Assembly: GCA_963575745.1 (NCBI GenBank) | Contig: CAUYUJ010017642.1 | Location: 165,469 to 229,468, forward strand | Source of the DNA: Prorocentrum cordatum | Lineage: Eukaryota; Sar; Dinophyceae; Prorocentrales; Prorocentraceae | Length of the DNA: 64,000 nt | Direction of reading: 5' to 3' | Shown here: positions 1-11,800 of the stretch, piece after piece | How positions within the stretch are numbered: the first letter of the stretch is position 1 | Layout: every line of letters begins with the position of its first letter | The notes under the pieces: model-generated | What the model was told of the DNA's origin: nothing | The model's input: only the letters and a program-made list of their open reading frames with translations | Databases searched by the model: none | Position numbers and translations under genes: made by a program

Positions 1-205
1 CCAAGTTACGACGAGCGCCTTGCTGCGCGGATCTGGGCTCGCAACACCTTCCCGAGTTTCCAGGCGCTGGAGGAGCTCGGGGGCGACCGGAGGGGCGGCG
101 AGGGCGAGGGGCCTGTGCTGTGCTGTTGATATAAGGCAATGTAATGCCCGAGGGAAGAAGATATATACATATTTATATATAACTCCTGTGAGCTCACCCT
201 TTTAA

Positions 206-440
206 GTGTTTCAAGTGTGGGTCCGTGTTCGTAGAGGGCTCCGTCGATGGCCTTCGCCAGGTTCGCATGAAGAGGCCTGCCAATGCCTGCCCACTCCTCA
301 CACGCCTCCTGGCCCCGAAGGGAGCTCCACCGAGGGCCCGAGTGGCCACGTTCGCATGAGAGGTCCACGCCTATTTCGGCACGCCCTTCACACGTTCCGC
401 TGCCGAGGCGGTAGCCAGGTTCCCCACCCAATCGCCTTAA
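206..440 (+). repeat. ~90-bp repeat family, locus 1 (about 2 units)
   Basis: Degenerate units carry the landmarks GGGAGCTCCACCGA, CCCAGTGG-like and TTCGCATGAG, followed by TCACACG and CTCCTGGCCCC. The same landmarks recur at 18320-18660, 19650-20460 and 26055-26740. Bases 1-205 upstream hold nothing I recognise. Confidence 0.6.
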
Positions 441-1980
441 GCAGCCGAATCAAGCACTTATGAGGGCAGGCACTGTGTGAGGCCTGTGCATGCAAATTCT
501 GACACATTCGTTGCTACCCAGCTGTCCGCGGCGATTTCCACCGCCGCGCCAGGGCAGCAGAACGCATGCATATGTTAATGACGCATGCATGTGTGTCTGA
601 TCGGGGGCCTGTAAGGTACTGTCGGGGGGGGTGGGGGGGGGCATATGGTGGTGGTCTCTAGGGGGGGCCTCTGGGAAACGGTGCGGGGGTCTCCTGGGCC
701 TCTTGGGGGCGCGCATGGATCGCCGCGCGCGGCTCACGAGGGCCCCCCGAACGCCCCTTCCAGAGGGACCGAATACTGCCACAAGATCGCGCCAAACCAA
801 TTCGAAGACGGCGGAAGCTCGCGCCGCTTGGCAGCGCGAGCTGTTTTGACACCGCGAGCTCCCTCCCCATGTCGCAGTGGGGCACCGCGGGGGGTCCGAG
901 AGGGTCCGAGAGGCCTATGTGAAATACCCAATACTGTCCCACGAAAGCCCCAAGAAGGCACCGCGAGGGCCTGATGGCCAAGAATCGCATGCCAAGATAG
1001 GTCCCGAATGCCCGCGACTGCCAACCCACGAGGGCGTCAAGGCAACCGCGCCTTTCCCCAGACAGACATGTCCAACCAACTTCCTGGGGCATCATGGGCA
1101 AACCTGCCCAGAAATAGGTGTGACCAGGAAGCCGTATGAACAGACACAGAACACGAACGAGCCCCTCAACACCATTCACACACCCTTCAAGCCAAACATC
1201 AATCACGCTACAATGTGCACGCAACCTGCCTTCCAGCCAGCGTCACATACACGACGTGCACACGCTATTGGCGCCCGTCGGGTCCTCTTGACAGCCCTCT
1301 CGGGCCCCCCCCAAGCTTCCTTGCAGACCCCCATGGGGCAACCTTGGGGCCCAACTTGGGGCCTCACGAGGGCCAACATCTGGCCCCGAGAGGGCCCATG
1401 CGACCACTCCAGAAGACTCCAAAGGGACGCCCGCACCAGGGGAAACGACAATCAAGGTGCTGTGCGCAGCGTTCCCCATCTTGGATGCCTCTTGGGATGC
1501 TGATATTGCCCTCGCACGCCTTTTCGGAACAGGCCTTGTTCGTTACACGGTGTCCGTTCCGATGTCTGCCAATTGTTCAGAGATCATTGCAGGCGCGTAT
1601 TATCCTCATTGCAATTCTGGTCGGTGTAGGGTTTGGCTCAGTACGTTTGCAGGGCACCACTGCACGATTGCGGCAACACCGCATAGTGCCAATTGCCAAT
1701 GGAAAAGGTTGATGTGGCGAGGTATACAAAAATAGTGATTTCATTAGATGGGCTGCCTCCAGGCTACCGCAGGAAGGGGATTCTTGACATTCCTTTCCAA
1801 GTGTAGATCCGCTCCAAACGTGAGGTTCAATCGAATGCAGAGCAACGAGAGCTGTACCAACTGCTACAGGGCAAACCAGACATCGACCCAGGGCGGGATG
1901 CGAAACGGGCGAAGTGTTCCAGCATAGTTCCTCATACGCTGCCTGACCCGATCGCAGTCACCGATCGCCCCCCCCCCCTG
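441..1980. other. No supported gene
   Basis: The stretch is GC-rich with scattered GAGAGGGCC and CTTGGGGCC words like those in introns elsewhere in the window. A 92-residue open frame at 1457-1735 (+) has fairly ordinary composition, but I recognise no domain and would not call it a gene. Confidence 0.4.
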
Positions 1981-1989
1981 TTCAAATAT

Positions 1990-2400
1990 TTCCCCTAGCA
2001 GTGCGGATAGGTCAGCTCTTGATGATGCAGGACTTGCTGCCCCACCGAATGCCAAAGCGACGCCGACATTGCCAGGTCACCGCATGTTGCCATCGGAAGT
2101 TGTGCTACGATCCTCATCTGCGGCCTCGTCGAAAGCAGGGGGGCATCCTCAGCGCGGTCCAGCGCCAGCAGCAGCAGCAGCAGCGAGTCAAGCCATCCGC
2201 AACGTGGACAAGCACACCCTGGACTACAACTACATGTCGTCTGTGATGAGTCGGCCGTCCCTGCCGTCCTTCAAACGAGTTGTCGCGCGGTCGTGGAGCG
2301 ACGCGCCAGGACACGCTGGTTGAGGAGGGGACACAGCCACCATTTGACGAGATGGCTTTGGAGTCGCAGGTGGAGGGTCCGATGCATCTGTCATTTGTTG
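1990..2400 (+). pseudogene. Coding-like fragment, unknown protein
   Basis: The reading frame containing NVDKHTLDYNYMSSVMSRPS looks protein-like and includes a short Ala run from a CAG tract at 2168-2185. It stops at about 2323. The next frame then carries LVEEGTQPPFDEMALESQ up to about 2400, where a GTAGGT donor-like sequence follows. Reading both needs one single-base frame change near 2310. There is no recognisable start or family. It may be an exon remnant of a gene related to the large unknown proteins downstream, but that is inference only. Confidence 0.3.
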
Positions 2401-4200
2401 CATGGTAGGTTCAATGTTGTTCTATGCTTGTGCGCTGCAACAGCGCCACCCGCATGGGCGACGCGCTGAGACTTTCGCGCACAGGCCAGTGAGGAGCCAC
2501 TGGCGCGAAGTAAAACACACATTCCAAACTGCCACTCCGACCGCCGACCCCGCTGGTCCGTGTGAGGGGCGTGCTGGCATGGGCGCCCGCCACCACCGCT
2601 CCCCCCGCCAATGGGCCCCTGGGTTTCCAGGGCCATCGGGCCTAGGATTGCCGAGGGCCTAGGAGCCCCAAGGTATCATGATGTGTCTGGGGTCAATGCT
2701 TTCGGGTGTTGCGGGGTTTCCTGGGGGCCCCCTGCCCCCGCCCCCTCCAGGGCACGTGGCGCGATGCGACAACAATTGGCTTTCCAAGACATCGGCGGGG
2801 AGGGGTGTGGGGGGGCGAAATCATCAACGCTTGGACTACACTTCACGTTCTACGCAAACTATATGCGGTTCAGATGCGCGGTGCGCGCGTGGCTGAAATG
2901 GGGAAGACGTTAATGACTAAGGCGGGGGCGGGGGTGACCTTACGCGCCTCTGAAGCCCGTATGGGGCTGGCTGGTTCACCTACGCATCCGCCGTCAATGC
3001 ATGAGGTTTTCGCTCGAGGCGTCCTCGCACTTGGCAGCAGCCACTGGCGCGCGCGGTGGGTTGCTCTCTGGGTGTAAGCTTAGCCGCCCTTTATCATGCA
3101 ACTCCTCCTTGGTTCTTCTCCCCCTCCTCCTCCTGCTCCGCCTCCTCCTCCTCCTCCACCTCGTCCTCCCTCCCCCCCGCGCAGACTCCCGAAACGAGGA
3201 TTCCTTCGCGCGGGCCGCCCGCGTGCTTTGCAGACACGGTCGGGCCAGACCCACCCCAACGAACCCCCAACGCGTGATACTACAGTAAGCTAGTTGTTGG
3301 CTTCGTCTTACCTGGGCGCAGAACCAAACGGCCCACAGCAGACCGATTGACTCATGAAAGGTTGCATGGCACAAGCCTCTTGGTTTTGCGTCGGCACCAA
3401 TGCCCCTCCGTCGACGCCGCCCTCGTCCACCCCACGCTCCGCCAATTCAATTATAGTGGGTTATTCCTGATATTCCTCACGCGTTGCCTATTCCTGGCCG
3501 CCCCCCCCCCCCCCCCTTTCCCCCCGCAGTCCAAACAGTGATCGCAGCGCCCATCCAGCAGACGATGTGACGAGCGCAGATCGTCGCATTCTAACGCTTG
3601 CGCACATTAGGTATGTGAGCTCTGCGCATTCCCGTAATGTCCACCCTGTGTTGCCCCGCCCCTTGCTCCTGCTCTTTAATTAACGTTACGCTAGCCGCCG
3701 CTTCGCATAGCCACATGTGTTGGTCGAGCCTAGCATAACTATCTATGCTGGACGCAACAAGCTGCCCAACCAACAATCAGTCCCACGTGGGTGTGTTGTA
3801 TGGCCATCACTAAACATGCATACTGCTGCTTGCCTGCTTGTCGAATGCCATTATGGCTGCGCAATGCCACTACCCTTGCACATCTATACTGCAGGCAAGC
3901 GGTTCAGCGCCGCTATCGCTGTGTAGCGGCGGAGTGCCCGCGCGGCTGCACTGCGCCACTCTGCTTATGCTGCATGCTGTTGCTGGTTGCGCAATGCCAC
4001 TATCATTACATATTACATACTACTAAACCTCCCTACCTCCCTATCCACCTCGGCCTGCCCCCTTGCGCCGCGAGGTGTAGGCGGCGATGGGCGGAGCAGC
4101 CGTCGCTGCATCCAGAGCGAGGCGCTGGCCGACTGTGCCAGCGCCAGGGAAGCTCTGGCGCGATTTCGGGCGGCGCAACCGTCGCCGCCCGTCGCGGGCG
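2401..4200. other. No supported gene; short CCT-rich tract
   Basis: Nothing protein-like persists in any frame. Bases 3118-3180 are an imperfect (CCT/CTC)n tract, and a C-run lies near 3502-3518. The rest is unclassified. Confidence 0.4.
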
Positions 4201-4374
4201 CCCGAAGCAGCCCGTCACTACCCGTCACTAACCTAACGGGCGCCCAGAGCCGACCGCCACTACCCGTCACTACTTTTCACCAACCCACGACGTGCCCGTC
4301 ACTAGTCGTCACTACTTTTCGACGGCCCAGGCGGCGCCCGTCACTAGTCGTCACTACTTTTCGACGGCCGAGCA

Positions 4375-4745
4375 AATCGCCGTTGCTAGTCGTTATTATG
4401 TTTTCACTACCCGTTACTATGTTTTCACTACCCGTTACTAGTCGTTACTATGTTTTCACTACCCGTTACTATGTTTTTCACTAGTCGTTACCATGTTTTC
4501 ACTAACCGCGAGTAGCCGTCTTCATTGTTTTCACTACCGACACTAAGTTTTCACTGCGTTTTCATTATTGTTTCAACATGTTCGCCATTATGTTTTCACT
4601 AACCGTTACTATGTTTTCGTTAACCGTTATTATGTTTTCACTAGCCGTTATTATGTTTTCACTAACCGCTACTATGTTTCCACTACCAGTTACTACCCGT
4701 TACTATGTTTCCACTTCCCGTTACTACTTTTTATTACGGGGCCAA
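4375..4745 (+). repeat. 21-bp minisatellite (TTACTATGTTTTCACTAACCG)
   Basis: About 15 imperfect head-to-tail units contain TTTTCACTA(A/C)CCGTTACTATG. Bases 4215-4375 hold looser relatives (CCCGTCACTA and CGTCACTACTTTTC). The AT-rich unit contrasts with its GC-rich surroundings. The period is a multiple of three, so frames stay open across it without being genes. Confidence 0.8.
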
Positions 4746-4848
4746 CACCCGTCACTAACCGTCAGTACTTGTCCAGGCGCGGCGACGGGCCGTCACTATG
4801 TTCAGCCGACGGCGTCGTCGTAGCTGGCCTGGCGAAACTGTCAATGCC

Positions 4849-5028
4849 TGGGGGGGGGGGGGCTGGCGCGCGCGCGCGCGAACCCCCCCCCCCCCCCCCC
4901 TCCCCCTTGGCGGCCGTGCGCCAGTGCCAATGTCCTGGGCGCTGCACTTGCGCGGCACAGAGGGCGCCCCTGCGTCGGAATTTTGCAGAGACCCCCCCCC
5001 CCCCCCCCCCCCGCCCCCCCCCCCCCGC
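4849..5028. repeat. Homopolymer G / (CG)n / homopolymer C cluster
   Basis: A run of about 13 G near 4850 is followed by CTGG, an alternating CG tract to about 4880, then about 18 C at 4883-4900. A second C-rich run lies at 4990-5026. The first block is self-complementary. Confidence 0.75.
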
Positions 5029-5169
5029 TCCCCCCTTCGCCTGGGGTGTCAACAAAAACGGGCGCATCCGCTATTGACGCACGCGCGCGCCCAATGTTGG
5101 GCCACGAACGTGCGTTCAGCAGCAACCGTCTGCTACACCCGCGCACCCGATGGGTTGCCGAGGGGCCAC

Positions 5170-6550
5170 GTGCACCCGCTGGGTTACGTGGGAGGCACGT
5201 GCGCCCGAAGGGGTTCATGAGGGCCCCCGACGGGTCCCATGGACTCTGGTGGGTCCAAGAGGTGATTGAAAAAAGTTTGGGTTCCTCTGGGGTTACAGAG
5301 ATTTCCTCAGGATGCCTGGGGTCCCCTGGGGGTTCCTGGAGTCCTTGGTGTTCCTTCGGGTTCGCGAAGGTGGCTGGGGGCCCCTCCGGATTCGTGAAGA
5401 TTGGTTGGGATTCGTGAGTATTGGCGGGGGTGGGCGGTGATTTCGGAGGGTTGCCAACGACTCCTCGGGCCCAGGGTTCCACGCGGTGTCCAGGAGGTCC
5501 AGGGTTCCAACAAGAATCCGAAACGATTCAACAGGACACTTCGTGCGTTTCCATTGGGGTGTCATGTGGTGCCATTTTGGCGTATGCTGGCCCCTTCGGA
5601 TTACCGCGGCATCCCGCATGTTCCTGGTGATGCGTGGCAATTCCGAGGGATTCTTCAGGGTTCCCGAGGTCCCAACAAGGGCCCATACGATTCCGAACAT
5701 GATTCCAATGGGTCCCAGAGGCTGTCCTGAGCACCCCTCGGCGTTCGCTTTTATGCTTTTGGCACCCTGAGGAACATTGGGCGCTCGCGCGGGATCCCGA
5801 AGATTCCCAATGTTTCCAGAAAGGCGTCTCCGAATTTCAAAGGGAAGCGGGTAACATATGGACTCCGTCCCCTCTGCCCCTAGTGGCGCTTGGAAAGGCG
5901 CGGGGCTGCGCGTGGGAGAGCGCGCTGACGCGCGCTGGAGATTACACTTGTTGCGCCCACTTCGGTTGGATGTTGCTGCCTCGCCCGTGGCCGTTTGGGC
6001 AATGGGCGGAGCGTCGGCGATGTCGCATGACCCGCATTTGATTGGGCTGATTGCTTCTCTGGTGTTGGTCTGTCTGTGGTGTGATATATTGATCGTGCCA
6101 CGATCCCTTTCCATATGTTCTGTCACTGTCCGGCTCCGAGCTCGGCGTGCCTTCACGTCTTCTCATGTACCCGCTACACTCGGCCCCCTTAGGGAGTATT
6201 GAAGGCTCCTGATCGTTGCACATTCACATGCGCATGCCTATATAGCCCAAGCATGTACTCAACACATGTCCTGGTGTCTGAAGTGCATCCGGATGCCTAT
6301 ATGTTCCTTCAAGGTTAAGCGGGTCTCTACATAACGGGTCCGCGCGGCCCTTGCAGCGCTTCTGAGGATCCACCAGGATACCCAAAGAACCCTCGCGAAT
6401 CCTTGAAGGTGCCCCGAGACCCCCAAGGATTCCTGAGGACATTGGGGCCCCTGAAGGTTCGCATGGGTTTCTCAAGGTTTCTCATGATATTTGAATGATC
6501 CAGGAGGATCCCTACGGATTCCTGAAAGCACAGATTTCATCGTGATCCCC
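5170..6550. repeat. Degenerate GGGTTCCTGAGGATTCC-type repeats
   Basis: Phrases such as GGTTCCTGGAGTCC, AGGATTCCTGAGGA and GGGATTCTTCAGGG recur irregularly, in both orientations around 6360-6480. They resemble a diverged form of the 21-bp minisatellite at 28.7-41.6 kb. A more ordinary stretch near 5860-6230 contains open frames but nothing recognisable. Confidence 0.45.
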
Positions 6551-6895
6551 CCAGGGTTCGAGTCGAGAAACGTTCCCGAATGTTTCTATCATTTGTTTTC
6601 AAGGCTGCAACGCGTTGCCCAACGTGCAGGAGAACTTGTCAGATTCGTGTCGGTAACTAGGGCGTTATGAGAACCCGTGCTGGTTACGCCGCATACAATA
6701 GGACTCGTTAAGCTGCCTCGGGACTGCTGACGTATTCCAGGGGTCCGCGAGGACCCCTACGGCTGAGGACATATGAGGATAATTCAGGTGTTCTAAGAAA
6801 CGCTAGCTCCTCATGCCGGTGTCTTGAGGTTCTCGAAAGGGGGCGATGCTAACGTTGAAGATCTCGTAGCATGCGGTGTGGGCTGGCGTGCGCTT

Positions 6896-7010
6896 GTGTG
6901 TGTGTGCGTGTGTGTGTGTGTGTGTGTGTGCGTGTGTTTGTGTGTGTGCGTGTGAATGTGTTTGTGCGTGTGACCGCGTGTGTGTGTGTGTTTGTGTGTG
7001 TGCGTGGGCC
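6896..7010 (+). repeat. (TG)n microsatellite, interrupted
   Basis: Mostly alternating TG with CG and TT interruptions. Confidence 0.9.
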
Positions 7011-7221
7011 TCACTGTGGGCCTGATTGTGCGCTACATGCTCTCTGGAATTTCGCATTCCCACCCGGCCAGCGCACATGGGCACTCATGAGAGGAGCTTA
7101 ACTTTCAGTAGCGGAGAAAAGGGTTTGGGAAAGCTGCGCCGCACCAAGGCCTCCAGGATGCTTCATTATTGCTGCGGGAGGCGCACTAGTTTCGTTCGCG
7201 CCACATTATGCGCGCGTTGAT

Positions 7222-7248
7222 GGGGCTCCCCGCTCGAAAAGGAGCCCC
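7222..7248. other. Hairpin, 8-bp stem
   Basis: GGGGCTCC at 7222-7229 pairs perfectly with GGAGCCCC at 7241-7248 across an 11-base loop. No function is implied; there is no T-run behind it. Confidence 0.5.
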
Positions 7249-7599
7249 CCTCGGGGTCCGACAACCCGCGCCCATGCGGGTGGCGCCTTTATCTCTGTGC
7301 TCGTCTCCACCCCTCCTCCCTATCATAGGTTTGAGCATCTGACGCTCGTTCTTCAAGGGTCAAAAGATGGGGAAATAGACAAAGACACGAAACAACGTGA
7401 ACGTCCATTCCAGGATAATGTGTGAACTGTGGGGGGTGGTCTGATTACTTCGTTGCTCCTGCCAGCGTGTGATATGCACTATTCGCTGACCACGGGGCGC
7501 AAATGATTCGAGCGGCCACTTTCGAGCCTCCTCCCCGCCTCAGCAGCTGGTCGTTCCCAGTGCAGTTTGTTAGATCGCACTGCAGTTCCGAGCCCCATC

Positions 7600-7860
7600 A
7601 TGAAAACAGTTTACATGCTGACCAAGCAGCTCGCGAAGAGCAGGATCCAGATGCGTCAGATGAAGTGTCAGATCAAGCACATGGGAAAACGCATCAGGGA
7701 TTTGAGGGCTCGGATGGAGCGCATAGAGGAAGCAGCCGCTCAGGGCATCCAGCATGATGATCAGAACGCTGCGCACGGTGAATCTGCGATTCAGACTGTG
7801 AACGATGAGGTTCGGGCTCAGTGGCAGGCCGAAGTGAACGCAGCCGCTGCGCGGCGTTAG
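7600..7860 (+). CDS. Small coiled-coil-like ORF, 86 residues
   Basis: From the ATG at 7600 to the TAG at 7858-7860 the frame encodes a basic N-terminal half (MKTVYMLTKQLAKS, MGKRIRDLRARMER) and a more acidic, Ala/Gln-rich C-terminal half ending in NAAAARR. Hydrophobic residues fall at roughly heptad spacing from residue 5 to 45, which suggests an amphipathic helix or coiled coil. The amino-acid mix is far more ordinary than in nearby repeat frames. The frame is open upstream to 7567, but the 7600 ATG begins the protein-like part. I recognise no family. It could be a true small protein or an exon. Confidence 0.35.
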   Translation: MKTVYMLTKQLAKSRIQMRQMKCQIKHMGKRIRDLRARMERIEEAAAQGIQHDDQNAAHGESAIQTVNDEVRAQWQAEVNAAAARR

Positions 7861-8081
7861 GCCGAGTTTCCTTCTCGTTCCTCTCAGGCTGCGTGTGCAG
7901 CCGTATGCCGAGCTGATCAGACTGTTTTTCGGCTGTCAATTCATGGCCATTGTTCGGCGACCAGGCGGGCTCACCGAACAGCGAAGGTCTGGAGGAACGC
8001 TTCATCATGTCTATGCATCCATATCCTCCCTCCTCTTTTTCTCTCGACCCATTCTAGCCCTACTTTGGCACAACACAACAA

Positions 8082-8171
8082 CAGGTGGGTGCACATAGTC
8101 CTCTATGGTTTTCTCTAGGCTCATGCACTCCCTCTATGGTTCCTAGTGAATTGCAACAACAGGTGGGTGCT
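8082..8171 (+). repeat. Short direct repeat CAACAACAGGTGGGTGC
   Basis: CAACAACAGGTGGGTGC occurs near 8083 and again near 8155, and CCTCTATGGTT is also doubled between the copies. The repeat is local, and no gene is seen here. Confidence 0.6.
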
Positions 8172-8377
8172 CTCGGGAGGCAGATATCATAGTTTAAATG
8201 TTGAGCATATACATCAGCCTTAACACTTAACACGTAAAACAACAACGAACACACTCACATACACACAATCATACATGCAAGCACACAAACGTTAACGGCC
8301 GAACGGCCTCGCCCAAACACGTGCGTGCACGTCCGTTTCAATGGAGGCTCCTCAAAATTGCCCCCCCACCCACCCCC

Positions 8378-8477
<100 letters not shown>

Positions 8478-8807
8478 ACCACCCACACCCTCCCCCCCCC
8501 TTTGAGGCGCACCAAGGCCCCGCGATGTTTCCTCGGCTAGGACAAGATATGCCAACATGCCACTCCGAAGCCAGGGGTCCCACCAGACGGGCACAGGCGC
8601 GACCCCAGATCAGGAACCTGCTTGGTTGAGTGCCTACGTGCCTAATCGGGGAATCCTTTCCAAACTTTGCCTCGCACGCCTGCGCAGCGTGCTCGTGCCC
8701 CACAGCTCGCTACGCGCTGACCCCCTATGGAGATGACTCGTGGCTATAGGGCGTTTGTTCGAGGCCCGCTAGCACGCGACTTCAGTTTTGACTCTTCAGC
8801 CTCGACC

Positions 8808-11800
8808 ATGCCCCCTGCCAAGCGCAAAGTTGCGCGTCCTGATGATGAGGGCGTCGGCCTTGGTAGCAGCTCTTTGCTGGTTGGCGGTGCAGAGGCGAGC
8901 GTAGATGTCATTCCCAAGGCCAAGGCGCCGAAGCGGGCGGCTGCGTCAAAGGCTGGCGGTGGCTTCCTGACCGCAGCACCGCGCGTCTGCCGCAGCAGGG
9001 GCCGAGGCGATCGCGGCAGGGGCAAGCTCCCAGCGGCCTCAGCAGTGGCGGTGGCGGACGGCGAGACCAGGCGCAGGTGTTGCTTGGTCGTGCGCCCTGA
9101 GCCCGGAGATGACGACACTGCAGTGCAATGGTGCTCCCAGGAGTTCCAGGGCGAGAAGGACAAGTGCAGGGGCTGCGAGGCGGTTCATGAAACAGTGAAG
9201 CCAATGACGTGGCCCGACTTTTGCGCCAAGCACCACGAGTCACCAACGTTCAAGGAGGACGCGTCCAAGGCCGTGCGGGTGCACCGCGGAGAAGAAGAAC
9301 CACAGTTCGCTGAGGATCGGGGCCGCCTCTGCACTCCCTGGCCCAATCCCCCCCGCGCCTATCTCGCACCCCCGCCCCCCTACCAGGGTGGGGGCGGTGG
9401 TGTGATAGGCGCAAGGGCGATGCGTCTGGACTTCGGCCTCGCATAAGGAGACCTTGACCGAGACCAGAGGGGCGAGCACCATCCTGGAACGAACGGTACT
9501 GGCTCTCACCGCTGCCGACCTGAAGGCCGCGCAGGTGCAGGATCCAGAGAAGACGTACCCGATTGTGACCATCCCCAACCTGAAGGGCGCCCCAACCACG
9601 TGGGTCCTCGCCCAGGACCCACGCATGCCATTCCACACGTTGTCTGAGAAGAGGGAGATCTGCCACCAAAGTGCAAAATAACTCGTGGATAGCACGTCCG
9701 TCCTCTTCGATGGGGCAGGCCGCCCAGCAGCTGAGCAAGGACAGGAACGAACATATGGACCAGACAGGTGCGACATTATTGTACGGCAACATCCCTGCGT
9801 CGCTTGGCGCATTGTTGGAAGGCCCGCTTAGGGTGATGCCTGCCGACCTCGGCGCAGCAGGGGGCAGCGGATTGACCGCTGCGGCGGTGGCCGCGCTCGG
9901 TGGCAGTCCTGACAAGATTGGGCCAGGCTCAGTAGCAGCGTCCATGTTCTCCATGCCGCCTCTGTCCACATCGCCTGCCGCGAAGAATTTCCCCTTGGCA
10001 AGGGCGCCGTCTGTTGCGTTGGCTGCGTCCTGGATGCTGCTAGCGCCTCAGCGTGGTCATGATGATTGCAGTCGGTCTGGAGGCGAACCACCTGGGCTCG
10101 TAGAGAAGAAGTCTGGGGAATATATTCGGAAGATGTATGCCCACCAGGAGGCTCAATATTGGACCGGACGCATCAGTGTCCACAGCGCGTTGATAGGCGA
10201 GGTTGATCGGAAGAGTCTGCGACAAGGGGCTGTCCACATCGAGAGGATCGCTGACACTTCCGACGCTGCGCCGAAGGAGCTGATCAACGCGTTGGGGGCC
10301 AAGGTGCGGTTGACAACACTAGCAGAAACCATGTCACCAGATCAGGTTGTCACAGTTACCGACGGGGAGACGTACCGCGCGAACACCCAGGCTCTCAGAG
10401 GTAGCGAGTGCGAGAGTGTTTGGCCTACAATTGTCGAGGTTGGCACTGTGAAAAGGCGGCTGCCCCTCTTGATGGGCAGCATTGAAGAGTCCCTCCAGTT
10501 CTTGCGGGTCATTCCGCCGTGGACCGCTGACGCAGACGTATTGATCATCGACCCTTTCCAGCCGTTGCTGTGCGCCTGCGGGAACGCTGAGGCGCAGAAG
10601 GCCCCCCTGTTCAGCTCCATATTAGTGCGCGATTTGGTCAGCCGATGGGTCGAGAAAGGCCAGGGCGAGATTCTCAAGGTCATGCCCCTCGCCGAGCAGG
10701 CAATCGACCAACTGATCGCCAGCCAGAGGGCGCTGAGCTCAGCGAGTTGTTCACGTCAGTGCTGCTGGATGCCATTTCTTGCCTTCGAGCCGTGCACTCC
10801 ATTTTTGCCCAGAAGATCACCTTCCAAGTCTTTAAGGATAAGAACATACGGGCTACCAAGAGGATGAGCGAAGTGGCGAAGAACCCCCAGGACACTAGCA
10901 TCTTGGCCATGGTCGGGCGGCTCATCGTGAAGTCGGACTGCTACATGGCACCAATGCTGGCGTTGTATATGGGTTCGTCGGATGCCATGCTCAAGCACTC
11001 CACTGACCTCCAGAATGCTTGGTCTTTCGCAAAAGGCATAACGCAGGAGGCGATGGCCTCACAGACCACGCACGATGAGTTGGCAAACTATCTAGCTGCC
11101 TTCGGCAGTCCCCGCCATCGTGCCAGCGCAACGCACTGCAACGCTGCAGCTGCTGGTGATACTAGGTACTGGACGTGTGGAATGCGGCATGGGCGTATCG
11201 TGGGACGTCTTGGGGGCCTCATGGGCCGTGTCGGGGCACGATCGCGATGTCTTGGGGCTCCCTGGGTAATGCAAGACCTCTAGAAGTCCCCTGCTGGTGC
11301 TCTCGGGTCAGCCTGCCGTTGTCTCGAGGCCGTCTGGAAGCCGAGACGACCTCCTCAGAGCAAGTCCTGGAGGAGGCGTTGTCTTCCGATGGTGCGAGCG
11401 ATGGGGAGGAGAGGCGAGGGGGGGGGGGTCCCAGGAAATCATTGAATGCACCTTTAACCAGACAACAAGCACGTTCTAACGCGCCCCAGCGCGCCGATGG
11501 CACGGTGGCGGGTCTGGGCATGATCGCGGAATGGATGATGACGCTGCGCAGCGATTATGTTGATGATTTGTACGAGCTGCTCAAGACCGAGATCGCGGAT
11601 CACTGCAGCGCAGTTCTGGCCCCCCGTGGAGGGCAGGGCGACTGTGGCGAGACCCGCGCCATTCCCCTTGCCAGCATCGCATCCATGATCGGAAAAGCAT
11701 CGAAGATCCGGCCCCTTTCTGAGAAGTTCCCCCCGTTGAAGGCCACCCTGGCCAAGGTGGAGGCGCTGCATGGCCAGGGCGAGCGTTGCAAAACTCTGGT

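Noticed and set aside
6540-6570. GGGTTCGAGTC as a tRNA B box
   Set aside because: There is no A box or cloverleaf upstream, and the word sits in degenerate GGTTC repeats.
11550-11610. YVDD in gene A as a reverse-transcriptase active site
   Set aside because: The surrounding residues (LRSDYVDDLYELLKTEI) are a helical stretch without the flanking RT motifs, and no other RT or integrase motif is visible.
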